A stretch of 64,000 nt of DNA from Anticarsia gemmatalis (GCF_050436995.1 NC_134765.1:1329501-1393500); one strand, 5' to 3'. Counted from the first letter of the stretch, positions 54,701-63,300 are shown. The notes: generated from the letters alone by a model not told the origin. Translations and numbers: made by a program.

Positions 54701-55337
54701 ATTGTTTTCTTTTTTTTGTTGCCGCGTTTAGATTTAGATTTTAGGATTACTTTGTATGGACAATTGATTACAGACTATCTCCCTGACTTGATAATATGTT
54801 ATGTTAAAATTCAGGAAACTATAAATTGAAGTCTTAAATCATTAGATTGAAATATTGGCTGAATAAAATCAAGCCAGTGATACCTTTTGAGTTAAGACTG
54901 AATTACTATGTCCAGATTTACGGACCTACAAAAAGGTAAAATAGTTCTTAAAGAGTTTGAAAGACTTTGCATGTGTGTATGATTGTATGAAACGTTTGCA
55001 TGAATAGTTGATCTCATGTCATCTCATACTTTTTTCCGAGAATGATAAGTGTTGTCACTCAGTGTGTTTTTATTTTTGAATGAATGCATTATCTTACTGT
55101 TTTCTCAAACTGACTTTCTTTCAGACCTTATTAGTACCATAGGCCTCAAATAAGTATTTTTAAAAGAAATGTCTTCAGAAAACGAAGTAAGTATTTCTTA
55201 GAATCGTAATTTCTTTTTCACAGCAACAGCCTGGCATGGTAATGGGGATGACTGGAGCGCCAATGATGCCAATGGGGATGGCACAACCCATGCGACCAGC
55301 CGTGCCGCCACAACCAACCACCAATCAGTTCAGTTAA
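3586..55337 (+). CDS. lap: AP180/CALM clathrin-assembly protein (16 coding exons, complete)
   Basis: ANTH-domain endocytic adaptor that binds PtdIns(4,5)P2, clathrin and AP-2 and sorts small R-SNAREs at the plasma membrane. Exons: 3586-3715, 19677-19819, 29225-29300, 42722-42824, 43209-43376, 43718-43856, 45685-45830, 46305-46485, 47616-47681 (cassette), 48910-49090, 50703-50876, 51282-51578, 52182-52290, 53471-53570, 54546-54617, 55224-55337. All phases join, giving about 732 aa. The lipid-binding motif K-x9-K-x-K-H is intact at K28, K38, K40, H41. Exons 1-7 read as a continuous ANTH domain closely resembling fly Lap (GYDMSPFIRRYAKYLNEK, GVINMCFMLLFRDLIR, VAENVGIDKGDIPDL). The tail carries NPF motifs near residues 396, 437 and 507 (EH-domain ligands) and a DLF near 412, then Met/Gln/Pro-rich sequence. 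I prefer the ATG at 3586 (A at -3, G at +4) over 3565 (T at -3). The family call is firm; exon 9 and the edges of exons 11 and 12 are less sure. Confidence 0.93.
5294..5522 (+). mobile_element. 5'-truncated SINE with target duplication
   Basis: Body matches the full SINE at 37411-37726 from the atcacac...ctc.aacggtgaagg region to gggttaaa, but lacks the tRNA-like head. It is flanked by the 13-bp direct repeat tattttgttattt at 5281-5293 and 5523-5535, the target duplication expected of LINE-driven insertion. Confidence 0.8.
6285..6425 (-). mobile_element. tRNA-derived SINE, antisense, degraded
   Basis: On the minus strand it reads gataaagtggtgaaagtgg ... aggtcataggttcgattacc, i.e. a tRNA-like head with a B-box, then a short unrelated body. 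It differs from the other SINEs here in its body. Confidence 0.5.
9095..9165 (+). mobile_element. Decayed Helitron fragment
   Basis: The string gctacaggctatctaacacc followed by acgctaagacc and aggga resembles the middle of the Helitrons at 38383 and 43875 (gctataggctatatatcatc, acgctacgacc, tagga). No ends are preserved. Confidence 0.4.
14897..14918. repeat. Perfect 9-bp hairpin
   Basis: agtgtacgg, loop tgat, ccgtacact. Short; significance unknown. Confidence 0.5.
19677..19819 (+). CDS. lap: lap exon 2: ANTH domain
   Basis: The acceptor tttcag and phase 1 rebuild the split Tyr after KKKHLD. The peptide runs LVHCTNEPNVSIPQL to HHLLAYGNE and ends at gag|gtgatg, phase 0. It matches the second ANTH segment of AP180/CALM. 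Confidence 0.93.
21373..21470 (+). mobile_element. LINE 3'-end fragment (degraded)
   Basis: Shares gatgtgaatga.gcaa, a run of gtttgta and gtaccaagtggcgt with the copy at 30091-30200. The reading frame is broken by an early stop. Confidence 0.5.
27901..28000 (+). mobile_element. tRNA-derived SINE head
   Basis: An A-box-like tagtcgttaagg (27907-27918) and B-box ggttcgattccc (27957-27968) are spaced as in a tRNA. There is no complete cloverleaf, so this is a SINE head rather than a tRNA gene. Confidence 0.5.
29225..29300 (+). CDS. lap: lap exon 3: ANTH domain
   Basis: A 76-nt exon after tttttcag encoding RFTQYLASSNSTFQLSNFLD and a short remainder, ending G|gtatgt (phase 1). It is isolated between the 9.4-kb and 13.4-kb introns. 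Confidence 0.92.
30091..30200 (+). mobile_element. 3' end of a non-LTR retrotransposon
   Basis: One frame reads MDVNEARKVCDYRTKWRSLV and then SAYP followed by a stop, which looks like the C-terminal tail of a LINE reverse-transcriptase ORF (the ...DR.KWR.LV... pattern). A short 3'UTR with a gtatgtatggt tail follows. Related fragments lie at 21373-21470 and, antisense, at 61500-61632. Confidence 0.55.
32849..33071 (+). mobile_element. tRNA-derived SINE, family with gcccggta body
   Basis: The head has a B-box-like gagttcgatcc. The body (gcccggtaaatgg, cacttctgcc, ggcgtgatattatg) matches the copy at 59575-59786. Confidence 0.6.
36182..36373 (+). mobile_element. Non-autonomous Helitron, 192 bp
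   Basis: Starts TC after an A, ends gggtcagCTAG before a T, and has a 3' hairpin (ggcaaa at 36345-36350 pairs with tttgcc at 36357-36362), all diagnostic of Helitrons. It has no coding capacity for a Rep/helicase. Confidence 0.75.
36780..36930 (+). mobile_element. Retroelement tail fragment
   Basis: Contains tttcagcaaaattggttt followed by agctgttta, then acagac-type repeats and actttctt...attagtata, a composite seen at the ends of many insect repeats. Family not assigned. Confidence 0.35.
37411..37726 (+). mobile_element. Full-length tRNA-derived SINE
   Basis: A-box tagccgagtgg (37419-37429) and B-box ggttcgaaccc (37463-37473) mark the tRNA-like head. The body ends agcagtgggacattaatggg ttaaaggaga. 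It is flanked by the 9-bp direct repeat atagtctta (37402-37410 and 37727-37735). The 5' part carries an intact type-2 Pol III promoter. Confidence 0.85.
38383..38634 (+). mobile_element. Non-autonomous Helitron, 252 bp
   Basis: Begins TCTATACTAATATTAT after A, ends cgggtcagCTAG before T, with a 3' hairpin cgcaa/ttgcg (38607-38611 and 38618-38622). A gtttgttt microsatellite lies near the 5' end. Close relative of 43875-44112. Confidence 0.85.
38985..39420. repeat. Dispersed-repeat block with GC-rich hairpin
   Basis: Holds a perfect palindromic hairpin gggggcac-ggaa-gtgccccc near 38987-39006 and a run of cactgactcactgactcac near 39240. The ends are not defined and the element type is not known to me; calling it a transposon is inference from composition and from recollection of similar moth repeats. 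Confidence 0.35.
39668..40137. repeat. Inverted repeat (foldback), arms about 190 bp, loop 86 bp
   Basis: The arm 39668-39860 is the reverse complement of 39947-40137. By eye the outer 150 bp or so are identical; a 2-nt difference in an A-run and about five substitutions lie towards the loop. No target duplication is clear. As it sits in lap intron 3, the pre-mRNA would carry a long double-stranded hairpin. Confidence 0.9.
42722..42824 (+). CDS. lap: lap exon 4: ANTH domain
   Basis: Encodes GYDMSPFIRRYAKYLNEK to FCKVKRG. Acceptor tgtttag, donor gtaagt, phase 2 out. Confidence 0.93.
43209..43376 (+). CDS. lap: lap exon 5: ANTH domain
   Basis: Encodes KEEGSLRMMNAEKLLKTLPV through MLLFRDLI. 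Acceptor ctccacag, donor ag|gtaaga, phase 2. Confidence 0.93.
43718..43856 (+). CDS. lap: lap exon 6: ANTH domain
   Basis: Encodes LFACYNDGIINLLEKYFDMN to RVGEFLK. Acceptor gtttcag, donor aag|gtaaac, phase 0. Confidence 0.93.
43875..44112 (+). mobile_element. Non-autonomous Helitron, 238 bp
   Basis: Begins TCTATACTAATATTAT after A, ends cgggtcagCTAG before T, with the same 3' hairpin as the copy at 38383. It lies 18 bp downstream of the lap exon 6 donor. Confidence 0.85.
44150..44210 (+). mobile_element. Decayed lepidopteran repeat fragment
   Basis: Contains gtccactgctggacgtatgc followed by ctcttgca...tccaatgagg, a motif I recall as widespread in moth genomes and probably from a non-LTR element. 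Too short to classify. Confidence 0.35.
45685..45830 (+). CDS. lap: lap exon 7: end of ANTH domain
   Basis: Encodes VAENVGIDKGDIPDLTKAPS and a short Ser/Thr-rich linker. GC-rich at third positions, unlike exons 1-3. Donor ag|gtatcg, phase 2. Confidence 0.93.
45899..46201. mobile_element. CpG-dense insertion with inverted ends (MITE-like)
   Basis: A 300-bp GC- and CpG-rich block in an AT-rich intron. The left end ggctgtctccac and the right end gtgtggagacggttcc are inverted copies around gtctccac. Inside are many cgtcg/cgacg words on both strands (e.g. cgatcgcgacgag, gtatcgcgacgat). No ORF worth reporting. The ends and composition suggest a short DNA transposon; no target duplication was confirmed. 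Confidence 0.55.
46305..46485 (+). CDS. lap: lap exon 8: linker and coiled segment, source of the tandem array
   Basis: Encodes SAQKNVASVMGALSSTSSSF then a Gln/Glu/Ala-rich helix ending AAMNQYK, as in fly Lap. It is the only copy in the array with a proper acceptor (gttccag at 46304). Its last 110 nt and the donor gtaaac recur six more times downstream. Confidence 0.9.
46376..47295 (+). repeat. 134-bp tandem array, seven copies, containing duplicated lap exon 8 sequence
   Basis: The unit is 116 bp (the last 110 nt of exon 8 plus gtaaac) and an 18-bp linker at 46492-46509. Copies start at 46376, 46510, 46644, 46778, 46912, 47046 and 47180; the last lacks the linker, so 6 x 134 + 116 = 920 bp. 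All copies look identical by eye. 134 is not a multiple of three, and reading past the first donor meets TAG within seven codons. Copies 2-7 therefore cannot extend the protein unless spliced in an unexpected way. The extra copies have a donor but no credible acceptor. Confidence 0.92.
47616..47681 (+). CDS. lap: lap exon 9: probable in-frame cassette exon (22 codons)
   Basis: The acceptor cttacag is followed by an open frame reading VRLFQGEEWTGDEEI and a short remainder, then donor gta|gtaaga. Both ends are phase 0 and the length is exactly 66 nt, so it can be skipped without changing the frame. The acidic composition looks coding. I do not recall it as constitutive in the family, so I treat it as alternative. 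Confidence 0.5.
47682..48909 (+). other. lap: lap intron 9
   Basis: AT-rich. A degenerate piece of the SINE tail (cccgcacttggcca type) lies near 48590-48650. No other structure seen. Confidence 0.65.
48910..49090 (+). CDS. lap: lap exon 10: NPF/DLF endocytic motifs
   Basis: Encodes NKVQSPTNAANNPFLSS, then IVDLFG and LSNPFADMFG. NPF motifs bind EH domains (Eps15-type); DLF-type motifs bind clathrin or the AP-2 appendage. Acceptor cccacag, donor gag|gtaagg, phase 1 out. Confidence 0.88.
49091..50702 (+). other. lap: lap intron 10
   Basis: AT-rich, with a very degenerate SINE-tail-like stretch near 49270-49330. No exon or RNA gene recognised. Confidence 0.65.
50703..50876 (+). CDS. lap: lap exon 11: Ala/Pro/Asn-rich tail (5' edge uncertain)
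   Basis: The sure part encodes AAPATNSAPMWAAPP to FSNVFDNTDTA and ends gcag|gtgagc, phase 1. Two acceptors fit the frame: ctag before 50703 and ttgcag before 50742. Neither has a strong pyrimidine tract. Using 50742 would shorten the protein by 13 residues. Confidence 0.78.
51282..51578 (+). CDS. lap: lap exon 12: NPF motif and Pro/Gln/Met-rich tail (3' edge uncertain)
   Basis: After acceptor tgtgcaag the frame reads AAAANPFMGMGDPTQPIS, then FDDLEDVMRMSLGG and MPMSQPMMFGSPARQPMM. The best phase-compatible donor is ACCG|gttcgg at 51579, which joins to exon 13 as MGATGQPPQQQPG. Its bases after GT are weak. Without splicing the frame runs on to a stop at 51650-51652, giving an alternative C-terminus. 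Confidence 0.72.
52182..52290 (+). CDS. lap: lap exon 13: conserved GDLDSSLASLANN segment
   Basis: Acceptor tattacag; encodes QPPQQQPGKVLTGDLDSSLA and more, donor aa|gtaagt (phase 2). The DLDSSLA core is shared with human PICALM and fly Lap and anchors the alignment of the variable tail. Confidence 0.9.
52291..53470 (+). other. lap: lap intron 13
   Basis: Plain AT-rich intron of 1.18 kb. Nothing recognised. Confidence 0.65.
53471..53570 (+). CDS. lap: lap exon 14: C-terminal segment
   Basis: Encodes PMQWNSPKNASKPGATWSPQ to GAGYRPM. Acceptor gtggtag, donor atg|gtaaga, phase 0. It corresponds to the VNWSQP region of PICALM. Confidence 0.88.
53571..54545 (+). other. lap: lap intron 14
   Basis: AT-rich intron of about 1 kb. 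A short inverted pair (tcaattatcaatagg ... cctccaaggactaattgata) lies near 53710-53750; otherwise nothing recognised. Confidence 0.6.
54546..54617 (+). CDS. lap: lap exon 15: Pro/His-rich segment
   Basis: A 72-nt in-frame exon encoding GPGMPLPPLPHTMPHTYHPP and YIM-type residues. Acceptor cgtttcag, donor atg|gtaagt, phase 0 on both sides, so it could be skipped. Confidence 0.85.
55224..55337 (+). CDS. lap: lap exon 16: C-terminus and stop
   Basis: After acceptor ttttcacag the frame reads QQPGMVMGMTGAPMMPMGMA and ends TTNQFS followed by TAA (55335-55337). Met/Gly/Pro-rich, in keeping with the low-complexity tail. Confidence 0.88.
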   Translation, partial: QQPGMVMGMTGAPMMPMGMAQPMRPAVPPQPTTNQFS

Positions 55338-58160
55338 ACACCACCCTTGTATCATGAGGTTCATTCACTAAAAGACCCGACTGTATAAAAAGATCGATAC
55401 GTTAACTAGTACGGAAAATATGTAAGACTATTATCGTTTTAGTAGAAAATTTCGAATTTTACGTTATAGACATTGGAATTGAAAATTTATTAGTTTAATT
55501 TTAAGCTCAATATTTTGTTATACGCGGTCATAGTTTTAAGTCTTTAACCAAATCTTTAGGACTGAATTAACAACGTTATTAACGAAAACATTTTTCCTAC
55601 GAATAAAATGCTACGATCTAGTATTTTTAACTATAAAATAATCCAAGCAGTCGGGTCTAATGTCAACGTCAGCTGACATGTAATTCAGGTAGGGCACTTT
55701 TATTTAAGTGTACCGTTTTGTTGCGATTTCTAAACGAAACACAATATGTCAATGTCAAACGCATTCATTATGGAATTAGGGTTGCAAGTCGAAATTAATA
55801 ACTAGTTATTTTTTTAAAGTTACCTGTATTAAATAGTTGAAGCGGGGAAATGATTGAATGGAATTTAATAACTAATGTTTTATGAATTTTAATTGCAAAA
55901 CTTTCTGAATATTTTAGAATTTATTTGTAAATTATTTGGATGATACGAAATTTTAAATGATTTTATAATAAACTAAGTATGTTTTAGTGTATAATTAATC
56001 ACTTATGATTTCCTATACTTACCTAAATATCTATAATTAAATACAATTATCTTTAGTTTACATTTGAATTATCATGCATAAATAAGTTGTTATTTTGATT
56101 ATTTCTTTGACGATATACTTATTATAATTATGATTTTATGAAATTATCTTATGAGAAAAAGGTGCGTAAGTTCGTTTAATATTCAAAATTGAACACATCA
56201 CATTCCATAATTGTACAAAGAAAAAAATAATAATTTATGCTATTTTCAATAATTTGTTTTCGTAGCCTATTTACCTACCTTTGGCATAGTCAGTGTTAAG
56301 ATAGTATTGGTATTAAAGTGAATTTTTATTTTAATTTACTTTAGTGTCAAAATGTGAAGCTGAAACAAACTTTTTAGCGTCATAATACAACATTATTCAA
56401 ATCGTATAGTTGTCGGGTAGATGTCACATAGGTACCCTTAATAATACTAATCTATAACTTGAACTATATACTTATATTATCTGTATAAAAATAAAAAAAA
56501 ACTTGCATATTTAGTCATAAACTAAGCCTGCGTGTTTTAAAAAAACAAATGCAGTTTTCGCGCCAAATAAGTATTTGGATGAGAATGCATTTGAAAAATA
56601 CTTATTTCCATATCCTCAAGTTATCTTATGTAAAAACTGTATTTGTCATATAGAATATTATGTATAGAGGGTTATTGCATTAGATTGTTATAAAATTAGA
56701 TGTTACGGGTGTATATTTTAAATGTATGGCTGTTGTGAATATATGAACTAGGTGCTTGCTTCTGTGGGCCCCATACCACGGTCAAAATTACAACTTAGTA
56801 CATTTCTTTTAGAATAACAACTCACGATTCGTCAACCACGTGGTTTGGGGTCTAATACTTACTATGAATACTCAGACGCCCTTAAAATTACGCGCGATAA
56901 TAAATCGAGATTTCATGGTAACGCAAAAGTATGGACTTATAATTGTATACAGTTGGATATTGCCAAATATATTGGATCATAGGTCAACGCCCTTTGTTTA
57001 TACAATCTTAACAGTTGAAGCAATACTTTGTACAAATGTATTAGCTATGAAAATTGTACCGTTTGCTTCTTGTGATATTTAATTTCTAAAGACTGCATCG
57101 ACATTTCGAAGTATTAAATTGTTTTATTATTATAATTTCTTTTCACGTTTGAACAAAGTATTGTAGCTGCCAGTCATATTCAACGTCAACTGGCAACACT
57201 ATCAATGCTGCCGCACTTAAATCAGTGTTGCAATTTTTAAAAGATATTCACCGGTATATTTACGTAGCTGTATAAAACACGTTACTGTAGAATAGATGAT
57301 ATTTGAATAGCTCAGCCCTGTATTCAATGGTGTATGTAAATAAATAATAGGTGTTCGCATAGTACACAGTGCTAATAATTAATTTTACCTAATACGTTAC
57401 TTCAGGTAGCTTATTCCACGCAAAGGCCTTCTGTTTTGGTCATATTTCCTTGGCTTGGTAAGCATACTACTGAAATCAGAATAATCCTTAACGAGTAATG
57501 CTATATATATCATGATTTCAGTCAGTCATGTTACTCTGATACTGGCTTAGTAGGTGTGTTTTAGAAAGCAATGAATAGTGCTAAATGTTAGGTTAATTTG
57601 ATATCAAAATTAATGATATATGATATCATTTGCAATATTTGTATGAGATCTGTTGATTGTTTCATCAGTTGAAATGATTTCTAGTATTTTTGTGCAATAT
57701 TTTTGTTTTTTGTAAATTTTTATTCATGGCAGCACTCTTGCAACTTGCCGGGATTCCCACGAAGTTATTGAGGTATTATATTTATATTTTGAATATAACT
57801 GACAGATAAAAGACCAGTGAATTCGTAGGTTTTGTTCAGTTGGCCATACTGTACTTCTTTGATGTATGCTGTGATGTCAGGTGGATTCGACTGATTTCAA
57901 ATAGTGGGATTCGCTTTTAGTTTACACTATAAGTTTCTTATAAGAAAATGCTAGTTAAAACCACATTTTTGAATTAGTTTTAGTACTCATAGCGGCCTTT
58001 AAAATTTTTAAGTTGTAAATTTTATTCATTTATTTTTATCAATGTACCTAATGAGTTACGTTTTTATGTAAATACCCCTTCTATGTTATTTACTAGCTCT
58101 GTCTTTAGATATCCAATTTAGTTTATTTATGAAAAGTAATAAATAAATCAATTAATATTA
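55338..58160 (+). other. lap: Probable lap 3'UTR
   Basis: AT-rich non-coding sequence follows the lap stop. AATAAA signals occur at 55602, 55967 and, overlapping, at 58138-58147. The last pair is followed by a T/GT-rich stretch and is the best candidate for the distal end. The length, about 2.8 kb, is plausible for this family but is not shown by the sequence alone. Confidence 0.5.
58138..58147 (+). terminator. lap: Distal polyadenylation signal candidate for lap
   Basis: Two overlapping AATAAA hexamers, with a T-rich and GT-containing downstream element at about 58160-58180. Earlier hexamers at 55602-55607 and 55967-55972 could give shorter transcripts. Confidence 0.45.
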
Positions 58161-60003
58161 TTTTTTTGGTTTTTCATTTTATTTGATATCCCTAAGTTGC
58201 TTTAACCCATGGGTCCAGATCAAGCCTATCCTAATATGGAAGATATAAGTTCAAAAAGTCCTTAGAGTTTGTTTTTTTAGAATAGAAAGAACAGTTATAA
58301 TGGTGTGTCCAGAGTCGCGATCATCAAAGTTCACCACTGAGTGTTGCCAGTACATACTATTCAAAATCTGGACACATCATAATACCAGCAAGAAGATATA
58401 TTTGTCTATAATAAAATATATGTGTCTGTTTACCTCTTACTCCTATGACAATACAAATAAATTGTGTAACGGCCTGTATGTGTCTAAGAAAAGTGGTTTG
58501 TCCTAGCGAATGCTTGGCTTTTATATTATTACTGAACGCAATACAAATTCCTAGGACATTCCATCGGAACCTAGTCGTATATTCAAGATCACAGTATTAA
58601 AGTAGCACTTTATAGGTGTCTATAAGAGATTATTGTATAGCTGTTAAAGCATTAGCTGAAATAAGTAACTTGGGGCGACTTTTTAATTACTTGTTGCATT
58701 GGAACATCGGAATACGTCATTATTAAAATTTATTATCGATATTGTAGTCAGTGATCAATGTGGCGATTATAGAAAAAAAATGAAAATTACTTAAAAATAA
58801 TATCACTTACTTAATTGGTATATGAATTAAAAATAAAGAGATTCCCCACCTAAGGTATTTTTTGTTCCGACAAAATTTGTCTAATTACTTCAAATCCAGT
58901 CTAGAAATATCAGAATCAAGGCTAATACAAAATAAAATGTATTTAGTAATTAAAAAGTAGCCCATTGAAGGATATATTTTTGTTAGAAGCCGGAGTGGTT
59001 TCAACTGTGACGTCACTTCGTTGGTACTACTCCAAAATGCTTTCGAACGTACTTATCTTGTTGAATCTCAAATAGTGGAGCGATTGATCTATCTATAAAC
59101 ACAATAAATTAATAAAAGTTGGGAACTGATGTTTTATTTACACCCTGTATTTGAAACAACTCCAAATGGCATGACTCAGAAAGATGAAGCGAACAATGAT
59201 TATTGGACAATAATTATACATAGTTACTTGTCTCATCAAAAACAAATTTAAGTAGGTAAGTACTTGAGATTAGACATTCAGTACAGAAACTTATTCCATA
59301 TGTTTAGGATTCGATTCTTCGACACGCAACGCTGCTGAGATAATGGGGTGCAAAACGACAAAGTAAACTAGCGATCAAATCTCTACAATGTGAGGGTAGG
59401 GAATATTGTAGTACCTAAATCAATTAGATACCGTGTCTATATCACAAACTTATAACTTTAATGTAAGATTTAAAAAATATATTGCCGTTACATAGGTATA
59501 TAATAATATGATTATAAACAAATGCAAAACTGAAGTAATAACTATTTTGTACACGTAGGTAATAATCTTAATTGTTAGTGTATCCAACTGCGGATCACAA
59601 GGGCTCGGGTTCGATTACCGGCTCGAGCAAATTATTACATTTGTAATGAAATATTTTATCAATAATGCCCGGTAGATGGCGACAGTTTCGCTCTCTATTA
59701 TATGGAACCTGTTAAGGGCGAAATGTGAGTGTATTTCGCACATTTCTGCCTACATCTTCGGGTGTAAAAGGCGTGATGATATTATGAACTTGATTAGCAC
59801 GTTGTCCTACACCATGTTCTTTTTCAATTTCTAGGAATAACAATATTTCCGAATAGTTTTTGTTGATCGATTGACTTGCGTTCCTCGGAAATCCGTCTCA
59901 ATGTTCGTGAATCACATAAGAAGGTTGATTTGAGTTATTAGGATATAGTTTTAGGCATAACTAAATATACGGTTTATTTTTATAATTTGTTAAATTGTTA
60001 CTA
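58161..60003. other. Intergenic region between lap and alpha-SNAP
   Basis: AT-rich sequence with one SINE (59575-59786). I see no other gene. Confidence 0.6.
59575..59786 (+). mobile_element. tRNA-derived SINE
   Basis: B-box ggttcgattacc at 59608-59619. The body (gcccggtagatggcgacag, cacatttctgcctacatctt, ggcgtgatgatattatg) matches 32849-33071. Confidence 0.65.
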
Positions 60004-60198
60004 TTACAACATTGATAATACAAAAAAAGCATTATTTGGATTAAAAATCGTGTAGTATTGCCACGTATTACTAGACTCAAGTATTTTTATACGTTTCATC
60101 GTGAACGCGACCAAATCAATCTTGTAAGATTTTTGCGCTAGCAACACAAAATCAATCGATGACAGCGACGGATTTTCGCATTTCGTCGCTGACGACAT
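60004..60198 (-). CDS. Candidate small ORF head-to-head with alpha-SNAP
   Basis: A 64-codon ORF starts with MSSATKCENPSLSSIDF in a good initiation context (acaaaATGTCG). Its ATG is only 76 bp from the alpha-SNAP ATG on the other strand, so both would share a very short bidirectional promoter. The first third is CpG-rich, like a first exon; the rest is AT-rich and ends in an ordinary stop. No clear donor or downstream exon was found and I recognise no family. It may be a small gene, the first exon of a spliced gene, or chance. Confidence 0.25.
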   Translation of the reverse strand: MSSATKCENPSLSSIDFVLLAQKSYKIDLVAFTMKRIKILESSNTWQYYTIFNPNNAFFVLSML

Positions 60199-60274
60199 TT
60201 TGTCAATAAATTGTAAAATTCAAGAAAATTTAGTAAACTTTACCTTAGTGAATAGTGTTAAATAAGCCACGAAG

Positions 60275-60366
60275 ATGGCAGACAATGAACAGAAAGCTAT
60301 GCAGTTAATGGCCGAGGCGGAGAAGAAATTGAGTTCATCGAAAACTTTCTTTGGATCACTTTTCGG
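60275..60366 (+). CDS. alphaSnap: alpha-SNAP exon 1
   Basis: ATG in a good context (cgaagATGGc). Encodes 30 residues plus two bases of Gly, ending TTCGG|gtgagg. Confidence 0.92.
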
Positions 60367-63300
60367 GTGAGGACAATGAGTTGATCATTATTTTGTTGAT
60401 ATTGTTCTAATTACGACATCGTTAGTCTTTTTTAATCCTTCTTAATGAGTCAGTTCGAATTGTTAGCATGCCGCTTTTGTAATTATTTTCCGTAATTTTG
60501 CAAAATTATTCGCAAATGATATTTTCATTGTGTACTACTTAGTCCGGCCAGGTTGCCTAATTGAAAGTATTGTTAGCTATGGAAATAATTAAACAGTGTT
60601 CGTACTGTATTCCTGGGCCTCAATGTCGGTTTTTGTTTAGCGATGACTAATGATTACGCCTAGAACAGAGAAAATGATTCACGAATGATCCATTCCTTCT
60701 AATTAGTTTCGTCTCGTGAATGATGAGGTGTTATTTTATATCCAAAAATCTTAAAATGTACATTATTATGCAGCGCCTTAGGTTACTCCATACCACGTTT
60801 TTTTGCGATAGTCATAGGCAGTAGTTTACAGCTGAGTACTGAGATTCTAATTAGAAATTATATATGTACAATCTCTTATGTTTGTTTCTAAAATTAGCTG
60901 CATAGTACAATAGGTGTTACTGTAGCAATAAGAACCTTATTGTTACAGCAAATAATAATGTAGTTTCCTTTAGAAATACCAATGGGTAATGTTATATTGA
61001 ATACACATGAATAAAACTGGATTAGAAGTATTTTACAGTTTAATTTTAAAAACATGAAAAGTAGTACAATTAAGGGTAGGGGATGTGATAAGTTAATTAT
61101 ACCTTTGTAAAGTCATATAGTTATTAGAATTATTCCAGCACTTTGGCAAAATGGATAGTCATTCACTCATACACTCACTAGGTAATTTACAAATATGAAT
61201 ATTCTTGTTATAATTAGTGCTTACATGTCTCCTAGCATGATTTCCTAAGTCCTATATTCTTCTTTATGTTATGCCATCAAGTCAAAAGTACATGAGATAG
61301 TCTAAAATTCAGTATTATTCTACATGTCTATTGCTGTATATACCAATTTGCTTTGCATAGTACCAAATGACTTCGGTATTTCTAAAATGGTTGAACATGC
61401 AACATTATCTAATGCAGAAAAAACAGCCTGACAACTATGTAACTAATATACTCTCAAACACTGATAACAATATAAATAACTTACTTACTATACATAATAA
61501 TATCACACCTTTTACTCCTCGGGGTAGGCAGAGACCTAATAACTAACTCCTACTAACTACTAACCAAATAACTACTTGGTACTTGGTACGGTCCTTACAA
61601 ACTTCCCTCACATCATTCACATGCATACATCTAATAATAACAATATGAAGAAGTATTAATATATTATTATGATCTAAGTTAAAACTCCACATATCATAAT
61701 AATATTACCTAATTTATTCAATAAAATTCAAATGTGTGGTCTAATTTACATACATAATTGTTAGAATAACTTCTTCAGCCAATTTGTAGAGTTCATTTTA
61801 CTTAATTATGTTTATTCAGTGTCTATTGACTGGGACATTCTTTGTGTGCCTTTGTTGAATAAAACCTCTTTCATTGAGTTGTTTGAACACTAATTTGGAT
61901 TTGTAATAGAAATAGATAGGGTTTTTATAAAGGCTAAGGTTTTGTTAGTGATATGTACAGAGAGAGTTGGTGGTTTTACTCTCAGTTTCTGAGTACATTT
62001 AGCGGTAGTTTATCTATTAAATAGTGTTTTTTTGTGAGTTTTAACGCTATTGAATTGATAAACTGCCGCTAAATGTACCTCAGAAACCGGGGGTTAATCT
62101 TTAATGTGATGGAAGGGAGGCTGTATTTATTAGTTAGGGATAGTGTTGAATTGTGACCTTGACTGAAGACTAAAAGATAAAGTATTTAATGTGATGTCCT
62201 TGTCCTAACTAATGTACCTAATTTAAAGATCTGATTAGGAATTATCTTTATTAAAGCCACATAAAAAATCTACCTATTTTTATATAATGAGAGTCATTGC
62301 TTTTTTATAGATAAGAATTCATAATTAAGTTTAATTATTTATTGATTTATAAAGCTAAATAAAAAAACTAATTAGAAGAGTCTTTGGTCTCAGAAAGTGC
62401 TTTATACACAAGTACACAGCACATGGCAAAAATAGCATCAAATAAAATAAAACATCTTTTTTAATTTGATTGCCCCATAAGCTACCTCTTGTAATAGAAA
62501 TACTCATAAGTACATAAAATTAGGTACTATAAATATTTCAACTTTTAAACTAATAAATACATACATTAGACTGCTTTTATGCTCTATCCTTTTCTCATTA
62601 TCTTAATAAGATAGAGATGTGTGAAAGCTTAAACCCTTAGAGAATGTTGTAGCGCTATTTACGACTTTTAGTGGGTACTCAACATTTATATTGCGTTCTT
62701 TATGGCGTGTCAAAGATTAGAAGAGAATCTAATAATATTTGAACTAGATATTTTAGCAATTCTTTAGGGGATAGTGAAAATAATGCCTTTGTAGTTTTAT
62801 AGGTATGCTGATGTAGTATTTTAACTTTTCCTATGGTACTATGTTACTGCTGGACTAAGTTCTGTGTCTGTCTATTACAGATGATGATTGTAGCATCAGG
62901 CAGAATTATTTGTTATTTGTCATGAATGTACATATTCGTTCATGGCTTAAAAGGCCTATGGACTGTGGAGTCAGACCTTACTAGTTTGACCATGTGATGT
63001 ACTCAACTTTAGTTTGTTAAAAATCATATAATACACCTAGTTTTATTCACCAAAACACAAATATTTATGTTAATCTCATATCTACAAGGAAAATATCAAA
63101 TAAGCTTCAATAATACAATGTGTTGTTTACCTTTTATATTTGGGAGAATCATTTTTGGACACACGGAATGTTATTTCGTACATATTTCAAAACAATATTA
63201 GTATAGTATCAGAATTAAGATTTGGCCTTGTTTTCTAGTATTGAAAATTTGGTTTTTGAAATTTAGAAGGGAACTTATATTACACCTTGTTGCGCCACTT

